Shown: piece by piece, positions 33,147-40,151 of the stretch
Position numbering within the stretch: position 1 is the first letter of the stretch
How the letters are laid out: each line of letters opens with the position of its first letter
NCBI GenBank assembly: GCA_025362015.1
Contig: JANYIO010000266.1
Coordinates: forward strand, 1-41,380
DNA length: 41,380 nucleotides
Source of the DNA: Gammaproteobacteria bacterium
GTDB taxonomy: Bacteria > Pseudomonadota > Gammaproteobacteria > Pseudomonadales > Cellvibrionaceae
Reading direction: 5' to 3'
Position numbers and translations under genes: made by a program
The notes under the pieces: model-generated
Told to the model about the DNA's origin: nothing
Database searches by the model: none
The model's input: the letters and a program-made list of their open reading frames with translations, nothing else

Positions 33147-34747
33147 TGCTTCGCTCTTTTCTCTTTCTTATTTTAAAATTTTTACCGTTGATTGCATGCG
33201 CGGCAGATATTGTTTCGCCTGCACCTGATCAAACCGGTTTAACCATCTATCGCGCTACAGAAGCGAGTACCTTTGACATCTCCGATTCGGAATCAGTTGC
33301 TGAGGGGATTGCGCTTGTTACAGAAACACGAGAAATTAATCTACCTACCGGTAATTCTATTATTACCTTTGTTGGTGTCGCACAAACAATAGTTCCGCAA
33401 AGTGCCAGTATCGAATCATTGGAGGGAGACCTCAGTGAGATTAATTTTGATTATCGCTTAATAAGTCCGGGCGATATTATTGCCGACTCTATTGGACAAA
33501 GAGTGAAAGTGATTCGCACGCAATCGAAAACAGGCCAAATCACGGAGTTGGATGCTACGCTAGTTTCAGGGCCTGAGGGGGTGTTGTTGGACTTTAACGG
33601 ACATCTCGAAGCACTGGATTGCAGCGGTGAAAATGAAAAAATTGTTTTCCCCAGGATTCCCGAAAACCTAAATGAAAAGCCGCAGTTATCAGTACAAGTG
33701 AAGACTGATCATTCAGGCATACGTAAAATAAAACTGAGTTATCTTGCTACTGGCTTTGATTGGGTTACACATTATGTTGCTAGAATAAATCCGAAGAATA
33801 AAGCGCTCGATTTAACGGCGTGGGTAACTTTAGTAAATCAACAGAACACGTCATTTTTACAAACTCCAGTTGAAGTAGTAGCCGGTAAAGTTTCACGCGA
33901 TGACGATACCGAAGCCGTTGAGACATCACTTACAAATAGAACTAAGACGTGCTGGTATAGCCGAGCGGAATCTTCAAATAATGTTCTACGTAAGTTCGCA
34001 AAATTAGGTGACGATCAATATAATTCAGGCAACGAGGTTGAGGAGATTATTGTCTCGGGCATTAAGGCTAGTATTGCTGAAGCGCACGAATTAGGCGACT
34101 ACAAACTCTATACTATGCCGATGCCGACTGATTTGTATTCTCATCAATTAAAACAAGTGCGAATGGTGGAAGAAAAAAATATTCCGTTTGAAAAATTTTA
34201 TGAGTTTGAGTTTAATGGAGATGATTTCGCGAATGGTTACGATAAAAAAACAACAGATAACTATTATGCCAGTCAAGTAGTACCTGCAATGGCAATGATT
34301 CGTTTACAGAATAAAAAATCTGAAGGCTTGGGTAGGGCGTTACCTTCTGGCCATTTTACTGTTTTTGAACATCCACACGGAAATGAATCACCTGTTTTTA
34401 TTGGTGAATCTTATATTCGAGATACACCGGTTGGATTGCCTTTTGATATTACATTGGGAGTTGCTGAAGACATAGATGTTCAACCGACTGTAATACGAGA
34501 ATACTCAAAAAATATAGGTGATCGTACGCAAGATCTAATAGATTTTCAGTTTACAATTACAAATCACAAAGCAGAACTCATCGTATTAGAATTAAAGCCT
34601 GCACTTAACCTCTATGAATACGGACAATTTCGGATCGTCAAGGAATCCACGAAGCATTTCATGAAGGATGGCCTACCAGTTTGGAGGATTAAAATCCCCG
34701 CCGGAAAACAAGCTAATTTGCGTTTAACAGCTGCCCATACTGATTAA
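33146..34747 (+). CDS. Exported DUF4139-domain protein (second of pair) with TonB-box-like insert
   Basis: 533 residues, a diverged paralogue of the preceding gene: signal peptide MLRSFLFLILKFLPLIACAA, then TREINLPTGNSIITFVGV, PENLNEKPQLSVQVKTD, LSYLATGFDWVTHYVARI, WVTLVNQQNTSFLQTPVEVVAGKV and a late FDITLGVAEDIDVQPTVI. Between AGK and the GDYKLY segment it carries about 30 residues more than its neighbour, including VEEIIVSGIKASIAEA (298-313), strikingly like the start of TonB-dependent receptor plugs. The ATG shares one base with the previous stop, indicating translational coupling. Function unknown. A strong terminator follows at 34827-34854. Confidence 0.85.
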   Translation: MLRSFLFLILKFLPLIACAADIVSPAPDQTGLTIYRATEASTFDISDSESVAEGIALVTETREINLPTGNSIITFVGVAQTIVPQSASIESLEGDLSEINFDYRLISPGDIIADSIGQRVKVIRTQSKTGQITELDATLVSGPEGVLLDFNGHLEALDCSGENEKIVFPRIPENLNEKPQLSVQVKTDHSGIRKIKLSYLATGFDWVTHYVARINPKNKALDLTAWVTLVNQQNTSFLQTPVEVVAGKVSRDDDTEAVETSLTNRTKTCWYSRAESSNNVLRKFAKLGDDQYNSGNEVEEIIVSGIKASIAEAHELGDYKLYTMPMPTDLYSHQLKQVRMVEEKNIPFEKFYEFEFNGDDFANGYDKKTTDNYYASQVVPAMAMIRLQNKKSEGLGRALPSGHFTVFEHPHGNESPVFIGESYIRDTPVGLPFDITLGVAEDIDVQPTVIREYSKNIGDRTQDLIDFQFTITNHKAELIVLELKPALNLYEYGQFRIVKESTKHFMKDGLPVWRIKIPAGKQANLRLTAAHTD

Positions 34748-34826
34748 TTTTCAAAATATGTATTACCAATTATCCATAGCGTTTTAGGGGCTGGCCTTGT
34801 ATTTTTCTTCATGTAAATTAAAAGAC

Positions 34827-34854
34827 AAAAAGCAAGACCCCGGGATTGCTTTTT
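34827..34854 (+). terminator. Rho-independent terminator of the DUF4139 operon
   Basis: AAAAAGCAA (34827-34835), a 10-nt GC-rich loop, TTGCTTTTT (34846-34854), then CTTTG. The A/T symmetry could also let it work from the other side. Confidence 0.8.
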
Positions 34855-34894
34855 CTTTGTAACGAATCAAAGTAAAAAATTGAACTCCTATCCT

Positions 34895-35440
34895 ATGAAT
34901 ATAGTCATCGCAAAAGAATCAGATTTAGAGAACTTCTTCGTATATTTGGAAAAACAGTCCTCTGAAAATGGCTCAGAAGGACGGCACCTCTTTCAGCCCG
35001 CATCAAGAGAAGAATCAACGATAGACGCAGCGATAAGGGACAAATTTTTATGCGGCGTAATAGTTAAAAAAGGCGAGCCAGGCTGGAGGAAACTGTGGCC
35101 GGCAAAGAATGAAACTGGTAGCATTTTGGGGCACATAGATATACGGCCTCACAGTGACAAGAATTCGTGTCACAGGGTTCTGCTGGGCATGGGAGTAGAT
35201 ATCAATAATCGTAGAATAGGTGTCGGCGAAGCACTTATTAAATTTGTTGTTGAATACTGTAAAACTGAGGAAACAATCGATTGGATTGATTTTTGTGTTC
35301 TATCCGGAAATGATCCGGCTATCTGTCTCTATAGAAAAATGGGGTTTACTATAATCGGCGAGTATCAAGACAGATATAGAATCGATGGCGAATCAATATC
35401 AGAAATTCTTATGGCGATGCCTGTCAACAAACCCACATAA
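34895..35440 (+). CDS. GNAT-family N-acetyltransferase
   Basis: 181 residues from the ATG at 34895. A TTG at 34880 in the same frame is the alternative, and neither has a clear ribosome-binding site. The acetyl-CoA-binding motif A is visible as LGMGVDINNRRIGVGEALI (R-x-x-G-x-G-like turn), preceded by the strand GSILGHIDIRPH and followed by the ICLYRKMGFTIIGEYQDRY motif B. The substrate cannot be predicted. It lies alone after the terminator of the DUF4139 operon and is convergent with the small gene at 35536. Confidence 0.85.
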   Translation: MNIVIAKESDLENFFVYLEKQSSENGSEGRHLFQPASREESTIDAAIRDKFLCGVIVKKGEPGWRKLWPAKNETGSILGHIDIRPHSDKNSCHRVLLGMGVDINNRRIGVGEALIKFVVEYCKTEETIDWIDFCVLSGNDPAICLYRKMGFTIIGEYQDRYRIDGESISEILMAMPVNKPT

Positions 35441-35535
35441 CCAGGCAAATAATTTTGCCGGAATGTGATATTGGCAAACATGAATGATATTAAATTATAA
35501 ATAAATTAAAACTTACTATAACCCCAATTATTATT

Positions 35536-35790
35536 TTATTCCTCCGAACCAAATTGGCCATCGTCTATTCTCGTTTTAATGCCTGCTGCACCCCAATTAT
35601 TTGCTATTTTCGCTTGTTCTTCAGCACTCATGACTTCGAAACTCGCAACGATTGATTTATCAAAATTTAATTCATCGCGATAGATTTCAGCACCGGATTT
35701 GGAAACTGTGCGCGTAACGCTATTAGTCGATGAACTATAACTCACACTCACGTGTAGACCTTCGTGTTCAAACTGCAGGCTATCTGACAT
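35536..35790 (-). CDS. Small acidic hypothetical protein next to GH25 lysozyme
   Basis: 84 residues, not recognised. It opens with an alternating polar/hydrophobic segment (LQFEHEGLHVSVSYSSSTNSV), likely beta, followed by a helical segment (EEQAKIANNWGAAG) and an acidic tail. No signal peptide or TM. AGGAAAG lies 7 nt before the ATG, and it follows the GH25 gene on the same strand after 67 bp, so the two are likely expressed together. It could be an accessory, regulator or immunity-type partner of the lysozyme, but nothing in the sequence proves this. Confidence 0.6.
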   Translation of the reverse strand: MSDSLQFEHEGLHVSVSYSSSTNSVTRTVSKSGAEIYRDELNFDKSIVASFEVMSAEEQAKIANNWGAAGIKTRIDDGQFGSEE

Positions 35791-35857
35791 ATCAATTCTT
35801 TCCTATGGTTAAAAGTATGCATCTTACGTTAAAAATTAAGCCATAAATTGCAAATAA

Positions 35858-36475
35858 TTAAGTCGTTTGTGTTAACGTCAGCAAATCACTCGCTGAGCCG
35901 GCAAACACATCCATATCCACTGTACCTGTTACACCTGCTACTGAACCGGATTGGGACGACTGCCAAAAACTCCAGCTTTTCCAGGTACTCGGAATTTTAG
36001 GTTGGCTTACACCGTAGTCTGCAATCCACAATGAGTAGCTGGAGAAATCGCCGCTAACATATTGATTCCAAAAATTGGTATTGGTGTAAATAATCGGCTT
36101 GCACCCAACTGCCTGTTCAACAGTGTCGAGCCAGATTTGTAAATTCGCCGCGATACTGGCGCTGCCAAAATTACGCTTAAAGGTTTCAATATCTACGACG
36201 GGTGGTAAATCATTCGCTGCCAATGTACCGAGCGCGGCAATGAAATTTTGCGCCTGACTTGTTGGGTCATCGGCGGTTTCATAAAAGTGATAGGCGCCGC
36301 GCAGTAACCCAGCCGTTTGCATAGCTTTCCAATTCACTTGAAATTGCGGATCGGTGTAAGTAATGCCATCGGTGGCCTTGGCAAATGCAAAAACGATTCC
36401 GTCATTTTTAACGGCGGACCAATCCACTGTGCCCTGATAATGGGAAACATCAATGCCGTTAATTGTGCTTGTCAT
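35858..36475 (-). CDS. GH25 family lysozyme (N-acetylmuramidase), no signal peptide
   Basis: 205 residues covering one full GH25 domain, an enzyme that cleaves the MurNAc-GlcNAc bond of peptidoglycan. The active-site strands are visible: GIDVSHYQG (D9), GAYHFYE, PPVVDIETF with catalytic D95 and E97, and WIADYG. The late SWSFWQSSQSG and GTVDMDVFAGS complete the barrel. The protein starts directly at the catalytic domain and has neither a signal peptide nor a wall-binding domain. AAAGGA lies 8 nt upstream of the ATG. No phage genes are visible around it. It may be released by lysis or by a dedicated secretion system. Confidence 0.93.
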   Translation of the reverse strand: MTSTINGIDVSHYQGTVDWSAVKNDGIVFAFAKATDGITYTDPQFQVNWKAMQTAGLLRGAYHFYETADDPTSQAQNFIAALGTLAANDLPPVVDIETFKRNFGSASIAANLQIWLDTVEQAVGCKPIIYTNTNFWNQYVSGDFSSYSLWIADYGVSQPKIPSTWKSWSFWQSSQSGSVAGVTGTVDMDVFAGSASDLLTLTQTT

Positions 36476-36568
36476 TGTTTAATCCTTTGATGATTTTTAA
36501 GTAAATTATTCTAAAGCTACGCATCTAGGTTAGTATATAAATTTAAGTATTAAATTTAAGGAATGACA

Positions 36569-37318
36569 ATGCACCATCATAAATTTTTCAGCGATAAAGC
36601 CAAGCTGTATGAAAGCTCCAGACCTGTTTATCCACAGGAGATCTATGCTTATTTAGCGAGCCTATGTTCTGCAACAGGTCTCGCTTGGGACAGTGCTTGC
36701 GGAAATGGGCAGGCTGCCATCGGCTTAGTGAAAGAATTTGAGCGTGTTTATGCGACTGATATCAGTAACGAACAAATTGAAAATGCAAAATTACATCCAA
36801 AAATTAGCTACGAAGTGTCGCCTTCGGAAAAAGTGAAATTGGAAAATGAAAGCTGCGATCTTGTTTGTGTCACTCAAGCACTTCACTGGTTTAATTACGA
36901 TTTGTTCTGGCCAGAGGTTCAACGGGTACTAAAACCAGAAGGCGTTTTTTCAGCATTTGGTTACAATTGGCCATCCGTAAATACAGAGATAGACGCGGCT
37001 ATTGAACGCTTGGTATATCAAACCATTGCACCCTTTTGGGCGCCACAAAATAAATTATTGTGGAACCACTATCGCGACCTAACTATTCCATTTGAAAAAA
37101 TTGAATCACCCTCTTTCGCAATGCGTGTGAACTGGAACCTGGACGAGTATTTCAATTTTTTACACACATTTTCTGCCACTAGGCGGTGTATGGAAGCAAT
37201 GGGTAATAAGTTTTTTCAAACAGCATACGAAGCTGTCGATGTGCTTTGGGGTAATGCGGAGCAAAGAAAATCTGTTAACCTTGAATTCGTTTTTTATGCA
37301 GGGTGTAAAAAAATATAA
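36569..37318 (+). CDS. Class I SAM-dependent methyltransferase
   Basis: 249 residues with a Methyltransf_11-type Rossmann fold. Motif I is WDSACGNGQAAIGL (about 38-51), where D-S-A-C-G-x-G binds SAM. Motif II is VYATDISNEQIENAK, and motif IV is the CDLVCVTQALHWF segment. LKPEGVFSAFGYNWP is the post-IV strand. The pattern is like small-molecule methyltransferases related to trans-aconitate methyltransferase; the substrate is unknown. The start at 36569 is preferred because AAGGA is 6 nt upstream; the ATG at 36563 touches that site directly. Divergent from the GH25 gene. Confidence 0.88.
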   Translation: MHHHKFFSDKAKLYESSRPVYPQEIYAYLASLCSATGLAWDSACGNGQAAIGLVKEFERVYATDISNEQIENAKLHPKISYEVSPSEKVKLENESCDLVCVTQALHWFNYDLFWPEVQRVLKPEGVFSAFGYNWPSVNTEIDAAIERLVYQTIAPFWAPQNKLLWNHYRDLTIPFEKIESPSFAMRVNWNLDEYFNFLHTFSATRRCMEAMGNKFFQTAYEAVDVLWGNAEQRKSVNLEFVFYAGCKKI

Positions 37319-37450
37319 CAAGCGATGGTGGCGCACTTAATTAATATAACCTTGATATATTTTTAACAAAGCAGATGCCACTTTCATACGTTAATTCAGT
37401 TGGTGCATCGACCGCTTTAAGATGTTGGAAAACAGGTGCATCAATACAGG

Positions 37451-37505
37451 ATATACGCTTTACATATACCTAATCACTAAGTACAATGATATACGCCACG
37501 TATAT
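37451..37505 (+). promoter_or_regulatory. vapBC promoter with repeated operator half-sites
   Basis: TTTACA (37459-37464), 17 nt, TACAAT (37482-37487). The half-site ATATAC(G/C) occurs at 37451, 37464 and 37489. The last is part of a perfect inverted repeat ATATACG-CCA-CGTATAT (37489-37505). Sites flank and overlap the promoter, as expected for an autoregulated toxin-antitoxin operon. Confidence 0.65.
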
Positions 37506-37520
37506 GTATAGGATAATTGT

Positions 37521-37751
37521 ATGGTTCAAACCACTGTTTTTAAAAGCAACACATCTCAGGCAGTAAGGCTGCCAAAAGATGTTGCCTTACCTGAAGGCAT
37601 AAAGCTGGTGGACGTAGTAGCAGTCGGAAACCGGCGCATTATTAGCCCAGCGGGAACCGCATGGGATGAATGGTTTGAAAATGGTACTGCATCGGCTGAT
37701 TTTATGACTGATAGATCACAGCCAAAAGTTCAGGTTAGAGGGCCACTTTAA
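37521..37751 (+). CDS. vapB: VapB-type antitoxin (AbrB-like)
   Basis: 76-residue antitoxin that neutralises VapC and represses its own operon. The N-terminal swapped-hairpin DNA-binding part (VFKSNTSQAVRLPKDVALP, about 6-24) is the typical SpoVT/AbrB-like VapB/VagC start. The C-terminal half, with WDEWFENG and a Pro/Asp-rich tail, is the expected toxin-wrapping peptide. AGGAT lies 6 nt before the ATG. The stop overlaps the vapC start by one base (TAATG), giving translational coupling. Confidence 0.93.
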   Translation: MVQTTVFKSNTSQAVRLPKDVALPEGIKLVDVVAVGNRRIISPAGTAWDEWFENGTASADFMTDRSQPKVQVRGPL

Positions 37752-38158
37752 TGCTTAAGTATATGCTCGACACTGATACCTGTATTTATACCATCAATAG
37801 AAAGCCCGCCCACTTAAAAAGACTGTTTAATGCTCACATCGGCCAGACGTGTATTTCCTCAGTGACTTGGGGCGAACTTATTTGTGGTGCTGAAAAATCG
37901 AGTGCGGTGGAAAGAAACCTGGAGCAACTTCAAGGCTTTGCCGCTCGACTGGAAATACTACTATTCGGCGAACATGAAGCTGGCCAATTTGGACAAGTAA
38001 AGGCCGAGTTAGAAATGTCGAGGCAACCAATAGGCTCATATGACATGATGATTGCTGGTCATGCTCGAAGTGCAGGCCTAGTACTCATTACAAACAATCA
38101 ACGCGAATTTAAAAAAGTGAAAGGTTTGCGTTTAGAAAATTGGATTAAAGAAAAATAA
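37751..38158 (+). CDS. vapC: VapC toxin, PIN-domain ribonuclease
   Basis: 135-residue PIN-domain endonuclease. Enzymes of this subgroup cut initiator tRNA in the anticodon loop, stopping translation. Acidic metal-binding residues are complete: D7 in MLDTDTCIY, E42 in WGELICGAEKS, and D99 in IGSYDMMIAGHA, with N117 in ITNNQREF as the usual fourth position. Length and motif order match VapC from enterobacterial plasmids and Salmonella. It overlaps vapB by one base. The pair is intact and could be functional. Confidence 0.94.
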   Translation: MLKYMLDTDTCIYTINRKPAHLKRLFNAHIGQTCISSVTWGELICGAEKSSAVERNLEQLQGFAARLEILLFGEHEAGQFGQVKAELEMSRQPIGSYDMMIAGHARSAGLVLITNNQREFKKVKGLRLENWIKEK

Positions 38159-38235
38159 TTATTTTAGTCGGCGTCTCACTATTTTTTGTGGGCACCATTC
38201 GCCTCAGTACTATTTTATTTATAACCCATTTTTTG

Positions 38236-38967
38236 CTATTCCGCTGCAGATGTAGGAACAACAGCCTGCTGCGGATAAGCAATGGGTTGTTCTGGATTGC
38301 GATGCCAATCGTATTCTGCGGCAATCGCTGCACTTTCTGCTACAGCTCGGCCCGCCAACCGTGAAACTAAATGAAAGGCCATATCGGTGCCGGCAGAAAC
38401 CCCAGCGGATGTCACGTATTTACCAGCATCTACCCAGCGGGACACATTATCCCAAAGCACTTTAGGGCCGAAGCTTGTGACCCAGGCAAATGCTTGATGA
38501 TTGGTAGCGGCGGGTTTGCCATCCAAAACACCTGAGCGCGCAAGTATTGCCGCACCGGTGCAAACAGACGTTATCAGCGGTACTTGTTTATCCATGGCAT
38601 GAACCCAGTCCAACAATGCGGTGAGCGCTGCCGGATCTTTACACTCAAGTAAATCACCTACGCCTATGCCACCCGGAATCATCAGCAAATCAAATTTTTG
38701 TTCGAGTGCCTGATCGCGAAAATAATCAGGCGCTACAGCGGCGCCGTTATAACTTCTCACTGGTTTTGGTTTTTCGCCAAAGCTGAATGTTTTCACTTCG
38801 TTGGAAATTAATGCGATCTCAAATGGATAAGGTGCTGCGTCCGCATAACCTGTACCAATAAAACGCGCTATAGCAAAAGCCTCAATAAAACCCCACACAT
38901 CTAGTGGCTCGAAATTATTAAAAACTAAAATGCCTATTTTTTTTGTCGCAGGAAAATGTGTACTCAT
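38236..38967 (-). CDS. DJ-1/PfpI-family protein
   Basis: 244 residues of class I glutamine-amidotransferase-like fold, closest in look to PfpI/ThiJ and isonitrile-hydratase-like proteins or the N-terminal domain of GATase1 AraC regulators. Visible features are GILVFNNFEPLDVWG at the start, LLMIPGGIGVGDLL (about 94-107), and the nucleophile elbow ITSVCTGAAIL with C136. The conserved acidic residue is E20 or D23. There is no AraC DNA-binding domain, so it is a stand-alone enzyme. The ATG at 38967 has GGGGA upstream; the longer frame to 39006 would overlap the flavoprotein gene. It follows that gene after 17 bp and is probably in the same operon. Confidence 0.85.
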   Translation of the reverse strand: MSTHFPATKKIGILVFNNFEPLDVWGFIEAFAIARFIGTGYADAAPYPFEIALISNEVKTFSFGEKPKPVRSYNGAAVAPDYFRDQALEQKFDLLMIPGGIGVGDLLECKDPAALTALLDWVHAMDKQVPLITSVCTGAAILARSGVLDGKPAATNHQAFAWVTSFGPKVLWDNVSRWVDAGKYVTSAGVSAGTDMAFHLVSRLAGRAVAESAAIAAEYDWHRNPEQPIAYPQQAVVPTSAAE

Positions 38968-38984
38968 AATAATTTTCCCCAGAT

Positions 38985-40151
38985 TTATAAATGCTGTTTT
39001 TGCCAAAATGACGATTCCGGCCAGCGCTGTTCTAATTGATATAACTGGCTGCGCATTGTTAAATAATTTTGATGCATTTTTTTAATTGTTTGCGCAAATG
39101 TGAATTCATTTTCTGGGCTACCTATAAATTGCGCAGCTTCAATGCCGTTCGCTATGGCCTTTGTAATGCCTTGGGATGTGATCGGGTCCCATGCTGAAGC
39201 TGCATCACCTATAGCAAGCCAATTGCGACCTGAAAGTTGATTCAAACAATAAGATGGCGCGACAAAACTTTGAATTTCATCAGCCACTTGATTGCTGCGA
39301 ATTAAAGATTTGCTATTGGTAGCTTTAGCTAATAACGCCAACCAATTTTCTGTATGCTGCAAACGCTGCGCTTTTACGGTAGCGGCATGACTATAAAAAG
39401 TGAGCAGTAAACTTCGATCGGGCAAATGCGCGCCGTACCACCAACCCTGTTCAACAGCTTCTATATGAGTTAAGCCTGATATTTCCTTGTCATGATTCAA
39501 CTTTTCATCATTCAACTGGTCATGATTTAAAAGGGGAAAGCGCGCGGCCATGCATACCAGAGATAAATCATTGAGTTTAAAACTACCGCGTTGCCGCGCA
39601 AATACAGCGCGCGTGCCGCTGGCATCCACAACAAAATCCGCATGAATAGTGACGGACTTTTTATTTTTCGCTGAGCTTTGCGTTAACGTTAAATTAAAAC
39701 CTGTCGCATCGGGAATTGATCCGCTAAGTTTAGTACTGGTCAGCAGATGAACGCCCCGCTCGCTCGCTTGCACTGCCAAAAAACGATTAAATTTACTGCG
39801 ATCAAGATGCCAGCCATGACCAAGGGGATTCATAATTGCATCGTTATAGCCGCGCTTGTCGCTGCCCCAATAGGAGCAATTACCAAAACAGGGAGCATGA
39901 TTTTGTTGTAGAAAAGCTTGATCGATATTCAAGGCTTGCATCAACAATAAAGTTTCGGAAGAAATACTTTCACCGATACGAAATTGCGAATAATCGCCAG
40001 CCTCAACGATCACAATATCCGTTACACCAGTTTGCGCCAGAGCCAATGCACATGCGCAACCCGCAGGGCCGCCGCCGATAATGGCGACCCTGTAGTTGGA
40101 CTTGTAGCTTGACCCACAGTTTGGTTGTGATTGAGCAGCTGAAAATATCAT
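38985..40151 (-). CDS. LodB-like FAD-dependent maturation flavoprotein
   Basis: 388 residues of the tryptophan-halogenase/geranylgeranyl-reductase-like flavoprotein fold. The Rossmann motif VAIIGGGPAGCACALALA is at about 23-40, the substrate-side GWHLDRSKFNRFL (about 128-140), and the second FAD motif is WLAIGDAASAWDPITSQG near 310. LodB proteins are flavoenzymes required to build the cysteine tryptophylquinone cofactor in LodA-type oxidases. The direct coupling to the LodA-like gene (its ATG shares one base with that gene's TAA) supports this role over a halogenase. I do not use the lodB symbol because the partner's substrate is unknown. Confidence 0.87.
   Translation of the reverse strand: MIFSAAQSQPNCGSSYKSNYRVAIIGGGPAGCACALALAQTGVTDIVIVEAGDYSQFRIGESISSETLLLMQALNIDQAFLQQNHAPCFGNCSYWGSDKRGYNDAIMNPLGHGWHLDRSKFNRFLAVQASERGVHLLTSTKLSGSIPDATGFNLTLTQSSAKNKKSVTIHADFVVDASGTRAVFARQRGSFKLNDLSLVCMAARFPLLNHDQLNDEKLNHDKEISGLTHIEAVEQGWWYGAHLPDRSLLLTFYSHAATVKAQRLQHTENWLALLAKATNSKSLIRSNQVADEIQSFVAPSYCLNQLSGRNWLAIGDAASAWDPITSQGITKAIANGIEAAQFIGSPENEFTFAQTIKKMHQNYLTMRSQLYQLEQRWPESSFWQKQHL

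Noticed and set aside
35447-35465. Hairpin GGCAAA-TAAT-TTTGCC between the GNAT gene and the small gene at 35536
   Set aside because: No T tract on either side; too weak to call a terminator.
38985-40151. Tryptophan halogenase annotation for the flavoprotein
   Set aside because: The fold is shared, but translational coupling with the LodA-like gene makes a LodB-type maturation role much more likely.
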